Numbered from the stretch's first letter, positions 16,708 to 26,883 are shown. The stretch is DNA of 64,000 nucleotides from Flavobacterium lacus (GCF_003268815.1 NZ_QLSV01000005.1:206635-270634), one strand, 5' to 3'. The notes: a model not told the origin generated them from the letters alone. Numbers and translations are program-made.

Positions 16708-19257
16708 ATGGATGATAATTTTTCGCCAAGAGTCAAAGATGTAATCACTTACAGTAAAGAAGAAGCCTTGCGTTTAGGGCATGATTTTATTGGAACTGAA
16801 CATTTGATGCTTGGAATTTTGAGAGATGGAAACGGTAAAGCAATTACTATTTTGAGTAATTTGGATATTGATTTAGACTATTTACGCAAAAAAGTCGAAA
16901 TTTTGAGTCCGCCTAATCCAAATGCAGAAGTGGGTAACGAAAAGAAAAACCTTCACCTTACCCGTCAAGCGGAAAGAGCTTTAAAAACAACTTTTTTAGA
17001 AGCCAAAGTTTTTCAGAGTTCTTCCATCAGTACGGCACATCTTTTGCTTTGCATTTTGAGGAATGAAAACGATCCGACAACAAAACTTTTAAACAAGCTA
17101 AAAATCGATTACGATATAGCGAAAGAACAATATTTGAATATGATACCGAATAACAACGAAGACGAATACACTGACAGCTTTCCAAAAAATGAATCGTTTA
17201 ATGAAGATTCAGGACAAGATGACAGTTTGAAAGAGGGTAATTTCAATAATCCGGCGAGCAAAACCAATAAAAAATCGAAAACACCTGTTTTAGATAATTT
17301 TGGGCGGGATTTAACCGAAATGGCCGAAGAAGGAAAACTTGACCCGGTGGTGGGTCGCGAAAAAGAAATTGAACGTGTTTCTCAAATTTTAAGCCGAAGA
17401 AAGAAAAATAATCCGCTTTTAATTGGTGAACCCGGTGTGGGTAAATCGGCCATTGCCGAAGGTTTAGCCTTGCGAATTATACAAAAGAAAGTATCTAGAA
17501 TTTTATTCAATAAACGCGTGGTTACGCTAGATTTGGCGAGTTTAGTTGCCGGGACAAAGTACCGTGGACAATTTGAAGAACGAATGAAAGCGGTGATGAA
17601 TGAATTGGAAAAAAATGACGACATCATTTTGTTTATCGATGAAATTCATACCATCGTTGGTGCCGGCGGAGCAACCGGTTCGTTGGATGCTTCTAATATG
17701 TTTAAACCTGCTTTAGCCAGAGGCGAAATTCAATGTATTGGTGCCACAACGTTAGACGAATACCGTCAATACATTGAAAAAGATGGTGCGTTAGAGAGAC
17801 GTTTTCAAAAAGTAATTGTCGAGCCAACCTCGATTGAGGAAACCATTACTATTTTGAACAATATTAAAGGTAAGTATGAAGATCATCATAGTGTGACGTA
17901 TACGCAAGAAGCCATTGATGCTTGTGTAAAATTAACTAGTCGTTATATGTCTGATCGATTTTTGCCGGACAAAGCCATTGATGCATTAGACGAAGCCGGT
18001 TCACGCGTTCACATCACCAACATCGAAGTGCCAAAACAAATTTTGGAACTGGAAAAACAATTGGAAGATGTTCGTGAATTGAAAAATACCGTCGTTAAAA
18101 AACAAAAATACGAAGAAGCGGCTAAGTTGCGAGATGATGAAAAACGCATCGAAAAAGATTTAGCAATTGCGCAGGAACAATGGGAAATTGATTCTAAAAA
18201 CAATAGAATTACCGTTACCGAAGATAATGTTGCCGATGTAGTTTCGATGATGACCGGAATTCCTGTAAACAGAATTGCTCAAACTGAAAGCAATAAATTA
18301 GCTCATTTACCCGAATTGATCAGAGGAAAAGTAATCGGTCAAGACGAAGCAGTAATGAAAATTGCCCGTTCTATTCAACGAAATCGTGCCGGATTGAAAG
18401 ATCCAAATCGTCCGATTGGTTCCTTCATTTTCTTGGGACAAACCGGTGTTGGAAAAACGCAATTAGCCAAAGTTTTAGCGAAAGAATTGTTCGATTCTGA
18501 AGATGCTTTGGTTCGAATTGATATGAGTGAATACATGGAAAAATTTGCGATTTCCAGATTAGTCGGTGCTCCTCCGGGATATGTTGGCTATGAAGAAGGT
18601 GGTCAATTAACCGAAAAAGTGCGTCGCAAACCCTATTGTGTTGTTCTTTTGGATGAAATTGAAAAAGCCCATCCAGATGTATTTAATATGATGTTACAGG
18701 TCTTGGATGATGGTTACTTAACCGATAGTTTAGGTCGAAAAATCGATTTTAGAAATACAATTATTATTATGACTTCCAATGTGGGAGCTCGTCAATTAAA
18801 AGATTTTGGTCAAGGTGTTGGTTTCGGAACGGCAGCAAAAGTTTCACAAGCGGATGATCATTCGAAAAGTGTGATTGAAAACGCATTGAAGAAAACCTTC
18901 GCTCCTGAATTTTTGAATCGGATTGATGATGTGATTGTGTTTAATGCATTAGAAAAAGAACACATCGATTTAATCATCGAAATCGAACTGAAAAAATTAT
19001 ATGCTCGAATCAAAGATCTAGGTTATACCTTAAATTTATCTGATAAAGCAAAAGCATTTATTGCCGAAAAAGGTTTTGACAAACAATTTGGAGCTCGACC
19101 GTTAAAAAGAGCCATTCAAAAATATGTGGAAGATTCATTAGCCGAAGAAATTATCACTTCTAAAATTGGAGAAGGCGACGAAATTTTTATGGATATTGAA
19201 GACGATGCTCAAGAATTGAATGTAAAAATTCAAAAAGCAGAAAAACCAACGAGTTAA
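16708..19257 (+). CDS. clpC: ATP-dependent Clp protease ATP-binding subunit ClpC
   Basis: ClpC (849 aa) is an AAA+ unfoldase that feeds substrates to ClpP in cytosolic protein quality control. In order there are two N-terminal Clp_N repeats (about 1-145) and an acidic linker. The first AAA+ module has Walker A GEPGVGKSAIAE and Walker B FIDEIHTIVGAGG. A UVR-type coiled coil follows (about 450-490, KKQKYEEAAKLRDDEKR), then the second AAA+ module with GQTGVGKTQLAK. The ClpP-docking VGF loop is visible in QGVGFG (around 710), which with the UVR motif distinguishes ClpC from ClpB. It appears monocistronic, followed by a hairpin terminator. Confidence 0.93.
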   Translation: MDDNFSPRVKDVITYSKEEALRLGHDFIGTEHLMLGILRDGNGKAITILSNLDIDLDYLRKKVEILSPPNPNAEVGNEKKNLHLTRQAERALKTTFLEAKVFQSSSISTAHLLLCILRNENDPTTKLLNKLKIDYDIAKEQYLNMIPNNNEDEYTDSFPKNESFNEDSGQDDSLKEGNFNNPASKTNKKSKTPVLDNFGRDLTEMAEEGKLDPVVGREKEIERVSQILSRRKKNNPLLIGEPGVGKSAIAEGLALRIIQKKVSRILFNKRVVTLDLASLVAGTKYRGQFEERMKAVMNELEKNDDIILFIDEIHTIVGAGGATGSLDASNMFKPALARGEIQCIGATTLDEYRQYIEKDGALERRFQKVIVEPTSIEETITILNNIKGKYEDHHSVTYTQEAIDACVKLTSRYMSDRFLPDKAIDALDEAGSRVHITNIEVPKQILELEKQLEDVRELKNTVVKKQKYEEAAKLRDDEKRIEKDLAIAQEQWEIDSKNNRITVTEDNVADVVSMMTGIPVNRIAQTESNKLAHLPELIRGKVIGQDEAVMKIARSIQRNRAGLKDPNRPIGSFIFLGQTGVGKTQLAKVLAKELFDSEDALVRIDMSEYMEKFAISRLVGAPPGYVGYEEGGQLTEKVRRKPYCVVLLDEIEKAHPDVFNMMLQVLDDGYLTDSLGRKIDFRNTIIIMTSNVGARQLKDFGQGVGFGTAAKVSQADDHSKSVIENALKKTFAPEFLNRIDDVIVFNALEKEHIDLIIEIELKKLYARIKDLGYTLNLSDKAKAFIAEKGFDKQFGARPLKRAIQKYVEDSLAEEIITSKIGEGDEIFMDIEDDAQELNVKIQKAEKPTS

Positions 19258-19275
19258 AAAATAATTTTATTTACT

Positions 19276-19330
19276 GCCACGAATTCACGAATTATAGCTA
19301 TTTTTAATTCTGAATTCGTGGCTTTTTTTT
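19276..19330 (+). terminator. Terminator / inverted repeat of the GCCACGAATTC family
   Basis: GCCACGAATTCA at 19276-19287 and TGAATTCGTGGC at 19311-19322 form a 12-bp perfect stem followed by eight T. An inner CGAATTA/TAATTC match extends the stem. The sequence is also reminiscent of a short repeat scattered in flavobacterial genomes. Confidence 0.75.
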
Positions 19331-19348
19331 ATCATCATCAATTAAATC

Positions 19349-20740
19349 ATGTTAGACAATAAATTAATTTTAGGTAGCGAAGAATGGTGTTCCTTTCCTA
19401 ACTTAGGTATCCCAACTATTAAAGCTAGAGTTGACTCTGGAGCCAAAACCTCTGCCCTACATGCCATCAATATCAGTCCGTTTATCAAAGATGGCGAACA
19501 CTGGGTAAAATTTGACATTAACCCAATTCAAAATAATGTCAAAACCATCATTCACTGTCAAGCCCCCTTAATTGATAAACGAGTGGTAAAAAGTTCTAGT
19601 GGTTTTCGCGAACAACGCTTTGTGATTCAAACGCAACTTAAATTGGGCGATTCTAACTGGGTAATTGAAATGACGCTAACCAATCGCGATTCTATGGGTT
19701 TCCGCATGTTATTGGGTCGTGAAGCCATGAGTGGAAGAACCATGGTTGACCCGGAGCGAAAATATTTGTTGGGCGATAATTCAACCGACAAATTAAAAGA
19801 TTTATATCCGGATGTTTTAAAAGAAAAAAGCGGACTTCGAATTGGGTTATTAGCCAGTAATCCTGAATTGTATAGCAACAAACGCATTATGGAAGCCGGT
19901 GAACGTCGCGGACACGAAATGCAATTTCTAAACATCAAAGAATGTTATATGAAATTGGATGCCGACACACCTGAAATTCATTATCGAGGTGGGAAAATTT
20001 TGAATGAATTGGATGCCGTTATCCCGAGAATTCGTCCGAATATTACGTTTTATGGTTGTGCGTTAACCCGTCAATTTGAAGCGTTAAAGATTTTTTGTTT
20101 GAATTCTTCTTCGGCCATTACGCAATCACGTGATAAATTATATTCGTTGCAATTGTTATTAAATAACGGAATTGATATTCCAACCACCGGATTTGCCAAT
20201 TCACCATTAGATACTGATGATTTAATAAAGATGGTTGGCGGAACCCCATTAATTGTAAAACTACTAGAAGGAACACAAGGAAAAGGAGTTGTTTTGGCAG
20301 AAACTAAAAAAGCAGCCGAAAGTGTAATCAACGCGTTTAAAAGTTTGAATGCAAACATTTTAGTGCAAGAATTCATTAAAGAAGCCAACGGAAAAGATTT
20401 ACGTTTGTTTGTGATTGACGGAAAAGTAGTGGCTACCATTCAACGAGAAGCACTGGCTGGTGAATTTAGAGCAAACATTCATTTGGGAGGAACTGCATCA
20501 GTTATCAAACCAACGCGTGAAGAGAAAATCATTGCTGTAAAAGCTGCCAAAGCGATGGGATTAAAAGTAGCCGGAGTGGATATTATTCGCTCGAGCAAAG
20601 GACCACTTTTGTTGGAGGTAAATTCGTCTCCGGGTTTAGAAGGAATTGAGGGTGCGACCAATAAAGATATTGCAGGTGAAATGATCAAAGCGATTGAGAA
20701 GAATTTTAAAATTACAAATCAAAATATACAGCTAGACTAA
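19349..20740 (+). CDS. rimK: Fusion of retropepsin-like zinc-protease domain and RimK-type ATP-grasp ligase
   Basis: This 463-residue protein has two parts. Residues about 5-140 form the RimK-associated 'ATP-dependent zinc protease' (retropepsin-like) domain, with the aspartic-protease-like motif [16 protein letters not shown]. Residues about 170-455 are a RimK ATP-grasp ligase with [16 protein letters not shown], the nucleotide-binding [11 protein letters not shown] and the metal-binding [15 protein letters not shown]. RimK adds glutamates to the C-terminus of ribosomal protein S6 in E. coli; related ligases act on other substrates. In many genomes the two domains are separate neighbouring genes. 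The S6-modifying role is inferred and the substrate could differ. Confidence 0.85.
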   Translation: MLDNKLILGSEEWCSFPNLGIPTIKARVDSGAKTSALHAINISPFIKDGEHWVKFDINPIQNNVKTIIHCQAPLIDKRVVKSSSGFREQRFVIQTQLKLGDSNWVIEMTLTNRDSMGFRMLLGREAMSGRTMVDPERKYLLGDNSTDKLKDLYPDVLKEKSGLRIGLLASNPELYSNKRIMEAGERRGHEMQFLNIKECYMKLDADTPEIHYRGGKILNELDAVIPRIRPNITFYGCALTRQFEALKIFCLNSSSAITQSRDKLYSLQLLLNNGIDIPTTGFANSPLDTDDLIKMVGGTPLIVKLLEGTQGKGVVLAETKKAAESVINAFKSLNANILVQEFIKEANGKDLRLFVIDGKVVATIQREALAGEFRANIHLGGTASVIKPTREEKIIAVKAAKAMGLKVAGVDIIRSSKGPLLLEVNSSPGLEGIEGATNKDIAGEMIKAIEKNFKITNQNIQLD

Positions 20741-20773
20741 AATATAGTTGTAGTTCTATTTTGAGTTCTATTT

Positions 20774-21106
20774 TTACCCAATTCGTAAACCATTTACAAC
20801 TTTTTGATCAGAGGACAATAGCACAATATCATGCTCTGCTCCTAACGAACCAAGCACTAAACATTCACTCATAAATTTCCCGATTTGCTTTTTGGGAAAG
20901 TTAACTACGGCCACAATTTGCTTTCCTATTAATTCTTCCTTTCGGTATCGTTTGGTGATTTGTGCCGATGTCTTTCTAATGCCAATTTCACAGCCAAAAT
21001 CAATTGTTAATTGATAGGCTGGTTTTCGGGCTTCCGGAAAATCATTTACAATGACTATGGTTCCAATTCGCATTTCTACTTTATCAAATTCTTCCCAAGT
21101 AAGCAT
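20774..21106 (-). CDS. csaA: tRNA-binding domain protein, CsaA-like
   Basis: This 110-residue OB-fold protein matches the CsaA / Trbp111-like tRNA-binding domain family. Family features are EMRIGTIV near the N-terminus, the central DFGCEIGIRKTSAQITKRY, the QIVAVVNFPKKQIG strand and the C-terminal ECLVLGS. CsaA proteins are dimeric and have been described as export-related chaperones in Bacillus. The length is typical. The gene is a lone minus-strand gene between two plus-strand transcription units. Confidence 0.88.
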   Translation of the reverse strand: MLTWEEFDKVEMRIGTIVIVNDFPEARKPAYQLTIDFGCEIGIRKTSAQITKRYRKEELIGKQIVAVVNFPKKQIGKFMSECLVLGSLGAEHDIVLLSSDQKVVNGLRIG

Positions 21107-21201
21107 ACTAAATTATTCTTAAAAATTTAAACTCAAAAATAAGAATATCAATCTAAAAATTCTTAACTTTAAGCATTAACTTATAAAATGTATACGCAAT
21201 A

Positions 21202-21759
21202 ATGGCCAGAACAGAATCTAACATGATTTCTTTGGGAACTTTAGCTCCAAACTTTCATTTAAAAGACACTAATTCAAATGATTTTTTCACGTTTTCAGCT
21301 TGTAAAGGTGAAAAAGGAACACTCGTTTTTTTCATTTGTAACCATTGTCCATTCGTACATCACGTTTTAGAAGAAATTTTATTAGTAGCCAATGATTACC
21401 GCGTGCAAGGAATTGGAATGGTGGCGATTTCGAGTAATGATGTGGAACAAGTTCCCGAAGATAGTCCGAAACTGATGACTGAATTTGCTTTTGAAAACAG
21501 TTTTGACTTTCCCTATTTATATGATGAAACACAAGAGGTAGCTAAAGCTTTTAATGCAGCTTGCACTCCCGATTTCTTACTTTATGATAGTCAAGATAAA
21601 TTGGTTTACCGAGGTCAACTGGATGATTCTCGTCCTGGAAACGGTATTCCATTAAGTGGAAGCGATTTACGGGGTGCCATCGATGGTTTATTGTACAATC
21701 GAAGCATCAATCCTATCCAAAAGCCAAGCATTGGTTGTAATATTAAATGGAAAAAATAA
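21202..21759 (+). CDS. Thioredoxin-fold (AhpC/TSA-type) redox protein
   Basis: This 185-residue protein is a cytosolic thioredoxin-like protein of the family with the motif NHCPFVHH; here FICNHCPFVHHVLEE gives CxxC at about residues 48-51. Further typical segments are LVFFICNHCPF, DETQEVAKAFNAACTPDF (cis-Pro loop) and YRGQLDDSRPGNG. It is likely a thiol-disulfide or peroxide reductase. The stop codon is immediately followed by the glgA ATG with no spacer, so they are translationally linked; a metabolic link to glycogen is not established. Confidence 0.85.
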   Translation: MARTESNMISLGTLAPNFHLKDTNSNDFFTFSACKGEKGTLVFFICNHCPFVHHVLEEILLVANDYRVQGIGMVAISSNDVEQVPEDSPKLMTEFAFENSFDFPYLYDETQEVAKAFNAACTPDFLLYDSQDKLVYRGQLDDSRPGNGIPLSGSDLRGAIDGLLYNRSINPIQKPSIGCNIKWKK

Positions 21760-23175
21760 ATGGAAATTATTCATATTAGTGCCGAATGTTATCCGGTAGC
21801 AAAAGTGGGCGGTCTCGCCGATGTAGTCGGAGCTTTACCCAAGTATCTAAACAAATTAGGTCATTATGCCAAGGTAGTTGTGCCGGGTTATGACAATAAA
21901 TTCACGAATGAAAACGAATTTGAAACCGTTCATCAAGGTCAATTGCGATTGGGCTGGTTTCAATTTTCATACACTATTCTGAAAGAAAAAACCAATAAAT
22001 TAGGATTTGAGTTGTATTTGATAGCTATTCCTGAATTATTTGACCGACCTAATGTTTATTCCTATCAAGATGACACGGAACGTTTCACCGCTTTTGAAGT
22101 AGCTTTCTTGAATTGGTTAACCGAAACGAATCAAGTTCCGGATGTTATTCATTGTCACGATCATCACACCGGATTGATTCCGTTTATGATGTCGCACGCA
22201 CCAATTTATCAACATTTGAATCGTGTTCCAACGGTGTTAACCATTCATAACGGGCAATACCAAGGTTGGTTTGGGTTTGACAAATTGCATTATTTACCGC
22301 AAGTGAGTTCGTCTCGATTAGGATTTTTAGAATGGAACGGCATCATCAATCCACTAGCTTCTGCTATAAAATGTGCTTGGAAGGTCACCACCGTTTCGCC
22401 AAGTTATTTGGATGAAATGAGTGAAAAAGCGAATGGTTTAGAAAATCTATTGCGATTTGAAAGACCAAAATGTCTCGGCATTTTAAACGGAATTGACAAC
22501 GAAGTTTGGAATCCTAAAACCGATGAAATGCTCGACTTTAATTATGATGTGAAAACCTTAAAAGATGGAAAATCGCAGAATAAGAAGTTTTTGTGTGAGC
22601 AATTTAATTTAGACCCAACCAAACCACTTTTTACTTTCATCGGAAGATTAGTGGGTGAAAAAGGAGCCGATTTATTACCTGAAATTTGCAGCATTGCCTT
22701 GAGCCGAAACCCGAACGAAATCAATATTTTAATTTTAGGTTCTGGAGATTCAAATGTGGAACATGGTTTAACACAATTAACGCATTTCTACAGCGGAAAT
22801 TATAACGCCTACATTGGTTACAACGAAAAATTAGCTCACATTATTTATGCCGGAGCAGATTATTTATTGATGCCTTCCCGTGTTGAACCGTGTGGTTTAA
22901 ATCAATTGTATGCGTTGCGATACGGAACAATTCCCATCGTGAGAAGAACCGGAGGATTAAAAGATACAGTGCTAGATATTGGCGATGGCGGATTTGGAAT
23001 TTGCCATGATCATACTAGTGTTTACGATGTAAATCATTCCATTACGAGAGCAATCGATTTGTATAACGACACCAAACTTTTTGAATCAACCAGAAAAACG
23101 ATCATGCAAATTGACCATTCGTGGGATAAAGTTGCACAAGAATATATCGATGTTTACCAATCATTAAAAAACTAA
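21760..23175 (+). CDS. glgA: Glycogen synthase (ADP-glucose type)
   Basis: GlgA (471 aa) is a GT5 enzyme that elongates alpha-1,4-glucan from ADP-glucose in the cytosol. The ADP-glucose-binding KVGGLADVVGALPKYL motif is at residues about 15-30. The C-terminal domain shows FIGRLVGEKGADLL and MPSRVEPCGLNQLYALRYG, with RRTGGLKDTV after it. The length is typical. It abuts the thioredoxin-fold gene upstream and ends 3 bp before glgC, so synthase and precursor-making enzyme are made together. No branching enzyme gene glgB or phosphorylase is in the window. Confidence 0.93.
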   Translation: MEIIHISAECYPVAKVGGLADVVGALPKYLNKLGHYAKVVVPGYDNKFTNENEFETVHQGQLRLGWFQFSYTILKEKTNKLGFELYLIAIPELFDRPNVYSYQDDTERFTAFEVAFLNWLTETNQVPDVIHCHDHHTGLIPFMMSHAPIYQHLNRVPTVLTIHNGQYQGWFGFDKLHYLPQVSSSRLGFLEWNGIINPLASAIKCAWKVTTVSPSYLDEMSEKANGLENLLRFERPKCLGILNGIDNEVWNPKTDEMLDFNYDVKTLKDGKSQNKKFLCEQFNLDPTKPLFTFIGRLVGEKGADLLPEICSIALSRNPNEINILILGSGDSNVEHGLTQLTHFYSGNYNAYIGYNEKLAHIIYAGADYLLMPSRVEPCGLNQLYALRYGTIPIVRRTGGLKDTVLDIGDGGFGICHDHTSVYDVNHSITRAIDLYNDTKLFESTRKTIMQIDHSWDKVAQEYIDVYQSLKN

Positions 23176-23178
23176 CAC

Positions 23179-24453
23179 ATGAAAAAAGAAGTATTAGCCA
23201 TCATTTTAGGAGGAGGACAAGGATCTCGATTGTATCCGTTAACCGAGAGTCGTTCAAAACCTGCTGTTCCGATAGCAGGAAAATATCGTTTGGTGGATAT
23301 TCCTATCTCAAATTGTATCAATTCAGACATTAAACGAATGTTTGTATTGACACAATTTAACTCGGCATCGTTAAACCAACACATTAAAAACACCTATCAT
23401 TTTAGCTATTTCAGTACAGCATTTGTAGATATTTTAGCCGCCGAACAAACTCCTGATAATCCCACTTGGTTTCAAGGAACAGCCGATGCAGTTCGCCAAT
23501 GTATGCAACACTTTTTAAATCACGAATTCGATTATGCCTTGATTTTGTCCGGGGATCAATTGTATCAAATGGATTTTAATTTGATGTTGGAAGCTCATCA
23601 AAAAAGTGGTGCTTCTATCACCATAGCTACACTTCCGGTATCAGCTAAAGAAGCTCCAGAATTTGGAATTTTAAAAACAGATGAAGAAAGTTTTATATCT
23701 TCCTTTATCGAAAAACCGTCAACTGATTTATTACCTCAGTGGACCTCTGATGTGAGTGATGAAATGAAAAATGAAGGAAGACATTATTTGGCTTCAATGG
23801 GAATTTATATCTTCAATCGAGAATTATTGATTGAATTGATGAAAAATCCGGACACCAAAGATTTTGGTAAAGAAATTATTCCGCAAGCCATTGGAAAACA
23901 AAAGATTTTAAGTTATCAATACGAAGGATATTGGACAGACATTGGAAATATTGATTCCTTTTTTGAAGCTAATTTAGGCTTAACTGATGATATACCAAAA
24001 TTCAATTTATTCGATAATAACAGTAAAATTTATACTCGTGCGAGGGTTTTACCACCCGGAAAAACATTAGGAAAAACAACGATTGAAAAATCAATTGTTG
24101 CCGAAGGTTGCATTTTAAACGCTGCTATTATTGAACATTCTGTAATAGGAATTCGTGCTCGCGTAGACGAAGACACAATCATAAAAAATTCGTATGTAAT
24201 GGGTAGCGATTACTATCAAAACTTAGATGAGTTAAATAGTAACATCGCCAATGATATCAAAAACATCGGGATTGGAAAACGTTGTTACATTAACAACACC
24301 ATTGTAGATAAAAATTGTAGAATTGGGAATGATGTTTACTTAAACGGAGGAAAACACCTAGAAGAAATCAACACCCCTTTGTATACCATCAAAGAAGGTA
24401 TTATTGTGGTGAAAAAAGGAGCTACTTTACCAGACGGATTTAGGATAGAATAA
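23179..24453 (+). CDS. glgC: Glucose-1-phosphate adenylyltransferase
   Basis: GlgC (424 aa) makes ADP-glucose from glucose-1-phosphate and ATP, the committed step of glycogen synthesis. The N-terminal nucleotidyltransferase domain has LGGGQGSRLYPLT, SKPAVPIAGKYRLVDIPISN and the GTADAVRQ and LSGDQLYQMD motifs. The C-terminal left-handed beta-helix (about 300-420) has hexapeptide-type repeats. It overlaps no gene but follows glgA by 3 bp and ends in a clear terminator, closing the thioredoxin-glgA-glgC unit. Confidence 0.93.
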   Translation: MKKEVLAIILGGGQGSRLYPLTESRSKPAVPIAGKYRLVDIPISNCINSDIKRMFVLTQFNSASLNQHIKNTYHFSYFSTAFVDILAAEQTPDNPTWFQGTADAVRQCMQHFLNHEFDYALILSGDQLYQMDFNLMLEAHQKSGASITIATLPVSAKEAPEFGILKTDEESFISSFIEKPSTDLLPQWTSDVSDEMKNEGRHYLASMGIYIFNRELLIELMKNPDTKDFGKEIIPQAIGKQKILSYQYEGYWTDIGNIDSFFEANLGLTDDIPKFNLFDNNSKIYTRARVLPPGKTLGKTTIEKSIVAEGCILNAAIIEHSVIGIRARVDEDTIIKNSYVMGSDYYQNLDELNSNIANDIKNIGIGKRCYINNTIVDKNCRIGNDVYLNGGKHLEEINTPLYTIKEGIIVVKKGATLPDGFRIE

Positions 24454-24470
24454 GCTGCTAAAAACAACTG

Positions 24471-24507
24471 AAAAAGGTTTATTGAAAATTTTGATAAACC
24501 TTTTTTT
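24471..24507 (+). terminator. Terminator of the glgAC operon
   Basis: AAAAAGGTTTAT at 24471-24482 pairs with ATAAACC plus seven T at 24494-24507. The hairpin could also serve the converging symporter gene. Confidence 0.82.
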
Positions 24508-24544
24508 ATTTAATCTAAGTAATTCATTAAAATATCATAAAAAG

Positions 24545-25816
24545 CTATTTATCAACATCATGTAGTTTTCCAACTGATTTTGCCACCACCGTTGCAACTG
24601 TTGCATCGCTTGTTACATTCACTACCGTTCTACACATATCAAGTGGTCTGTCAATCGCAAAAATCAAGGCCAATCCAGCTTCCGGAATTCCAGCTTGACC
24701 CAGCACAATTACGAGCATAACCATTCCGGCACTTGGCACTGCCGCTGAGCCAATAGAAGCCAAAGTGGCTGTAACCACAATCATTAATTGCGTTTGCAAA
24801 TCTAAAGGAATTCCCATTGCTTGAGCAATAAATACAGCAGCAACAGCTTGATATAAACTGGTTCCATCCATGTTTACTGTGGCTCCTAAGGGCAAAACAA
24901 AACTGGAAACTTCCTCATCTACACCAACGTGTTCTGTTACTCTTTCCATTGTAACTGGCAAGGTTGCTGCACTTGAACTTGTTGAAAAAGCTAATAATTG
25001 AGCGGGTGAAATCGCTTTAAAGAATTTTATTGGTGAATATTTTGCCAAAACGACCAACAAGGTAGGATACAAGACAAAAACCATTACAGAAAGTCCTAAA
25101 ACAACTGTTAAAGCGTAAATTAATAAGGCATTCAATGTAGAAAAATCAGGTATCTCAACCATTAAAGCCGCCATTAAAGCAAAAACACCAATGGGAGCTC
25201 CAAGCATAATGATGTCAATAATTTTTAAAATTACATCATTCAAACCTTTAAAAAAATCAACAACTGGTTTGGCTTTTTTTTCGTCGATTAAAATTAAGCC
25301 TATGCCTAATAAAATTACAAAAAGAATAACTTGAAGCATAGAGGCATTATCGGTCATCGCCATAAAAAAATTATCCGGTACTACATCAACCAACGGCTGT
25401 AAGGGTCCGCTACTTTTGGCTTTTTCGGCTAATTCAATTTTTTGAGCGGCATCACCGGCAAAATTTTCTAACAAACTTTTACGCGATTCATCATTAATAT
25501 AATCTCCTGGTCTGATTAAATTAGCCAACACCAATCCGATAGACACAGCACTCACCGTGGTAAACAAATATAAACCAACTGTTCTTCCGCCAAGTTTAGA
25601 AAGTTTTGAAATATCTTTTAAATCAGACAATCCAACGATCAATGACACAACAATTAACGGAACAGCTATCATTTTTAATAAATTGATAAAAATTGATCCA
25701 AAAGGCTTTACCCAATCAACGACAATCTCTTTGAGCTCCATGTTTTTCATCAGATAACCGAAAATCAATCCCAAAATCATTCCGATAAGTATCTTCCAAT
25801 GCAAAGCTAATTTCAT
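24545..25816 (-). CDS. Dicarboxylate/amino acid:cation symporter (DAACS family)
   Basis: This 423-residue inner-membrane secondary transporter of the glutamate/aspartate (GltP/DctA) type has about eight membrane segments. Family motifs are visible: the serine-rich reentrant loop LLAFSTSSSAATLPVT, the NMDGTSLYQ segment, and DRPLDMCRTVVNVTSDATVA in the last helix. A longer reading frame runs upstream to 25912, but it lies inside aroC and lacks family sequence, so I chose the ATG at 25816 (MKLALHWKILIG). It begins 5 bp after the aroC stop and is probably co-transcribed with it. Confidence 0.9.
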   Translation of the reverse strand: MKLALHWKILIGMILGLIFGYLMKNMELKEIVVDWVKPFGSIFINLLKMIAVPLIVVSLIVGLSDLKDISKLSKLGGRTVGLYLFTTVSAVSIGLVLANLIRPGDYINDESRKSLLENFAGDAAQKIELAEKAKSSGPLQPLVDVVPDNFFMAMTDNASMLQVILFVILLGIGLILIDEKKAKPVVDFFKGLNDVILKIIDIIMLGAPIGVFALMAALMVEIPDFSTLNALLIYALTVVLGLSVMVFVLYPTLLVVLAKYSPIKFFKAISPAQLLAFSTSSSAATLPVTMERVTEHVGVDEEVSSFVLPLGATVNMDGTSLYQAVAAVFIAQAMGIPLDLQTQLMIVVTATLASIGSAAVPSAGMVMLVIVLGQAGIPEAGLALIFAIDRPLDMCRTVVNVTSDATVATVVAKSVGKLHDVDK

Positions 25817-25821
25817 AAGTG

Positions 25822-26883
25822 TTATTTGTATGTTTTTTGTAATAAATAAAAATCGGCCAACACAATAGCGGCCATGGCTTCTACAATCGGTACAGCTCTT
25901 GGAACTACACATGGGTCATGACGCCCTTTTCCCTCTAAATCGATGGAATTTCCATCTTTATCAATAGTTGATTGCTTTTGCATTATGGTTGCCACAGGCT
26001 TGAATGCCACTCGGAAATAAATATCCATTCCGTTTGAGATTCCACCTTGAATTCCGCCTGACAAATTAGATTTTGTTGTTCCGTCGTTGTTGAACAAATC
26101 GTTGTGCTCGCTTCCTCGCATGGTTGCTCCACAAAAACCGCTTCCAAATTCAAACCCTTTTACAGCATTAATAGAAAGCATTGCTTTTCCCAACTCGGCA
26201 TGTAATTTATCAAAAACAGGTTCACCTAATCCAACCGGAACGTTTTGAATCACACAGGTTATTGTTCCACCAACCGTATCACCTTCTTTTCTAATGGAAC
26301 GAATTAATTCTTCCATTTTGGCGGCTGTAGCTTCGTCCGGACAACGAACAGGATTGCTTTCTGTTTTAGAAAAATCTAAGTCTTGATAGGGTTTATCAAT
26401 AAAAATATTACCCACAGAAGAAACAAAAGCATTGATTTTTATCTCCGAAAGCATTTGCTTTGCAATTGCACCTGCCACTACTCTACTTGCTGTTTCACGT
26501 GCAGAACTTCTTCCGCCCCCGCGATAATCTCTGATTCCGTATTTTTTTTCATAGGTAAAATCGGCGTGACTTGGTCGAAACGCATCTTTAATGTGACTAT
26601 AATCACCTGATTTTTGATTGGTATTTGGAATAATAAAACCGATTGGCGTTCCGGTAGTTTTCCCTTCAAAAATTCCTGATAAAAATTGTACCTCATCCGG
26701 TTCTTTTCGCTGGGTAACAATAGCCGATTGTCCTGGTTTTCTTCGAATCATTTCGTATTGAATTGCTTCTAAATTCAATGAAATTCCGGGAGGGCAACCA
26801 TCAATGATTCCGCCCAAAGCTTCGCCGTGTGACTCGCCAAAAGTGGTGATTTTGAATAAAGTTCCGTAACTATTTCCTGCCAT
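25822..26883 (-). CDS. aroC: Chorismate synthase
   Basis: AroC (353 aa) converts 5-enolpyruvylshikimate-3-phosphate to chorismate, the last step of the shikimate pathway, using reduced FMN. Motifs seen: [19 protein letters not shown] near the N-terminus, RPGHAD-equivalent [30 protein letters not shown], and the C-terminal [18 protein letters not shown]. An upstream in-frame ATG at 26904 would add seven residues; MAGNSYG at 26883 is the conserved beginning. No other shikimate gene is nearby. The cation symporter follows 5 bp downstream. Confidence 0.95.
   Translation of the reverse strand: MAGNSYGTLFKITTFGESHGEALGGIIDGCPPGISLNLEAIQYEMIRRKPGQSAIVTQRKEPDEVQFLSGIFEGKTTGTPIGFIIPNTNQKSGDYSHIKDAFRPSHADFTYEKKYGIRDYRGGGRSSARETASRVVAGAIAKQMLSEIKINAFVSSVGNIFIDKPYQDLDFSKTESNPVRCPDEATAAKMEELIRSIRKEGDTVGGTITCVIQNVPVGLGEPVFDKLHAELGKAMLSINAVKGFEFGSGFCGATMRGSEHNDLFNNDGTTKSNLSGGIQGGISNGMDIYFRVAFKPVATIMQKQSTIDKDGNSIDLEGKGRHDPCVVPRAVPIVEAMAAIVLADFYLLQKTYK

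Noticed and set aside
25817..25912. Extended N-terminus of the cation symporter
   Set aside because: The extra 32 residues are read from inside aroC and show no family sequence; the conserved start is the ATG at 25816.
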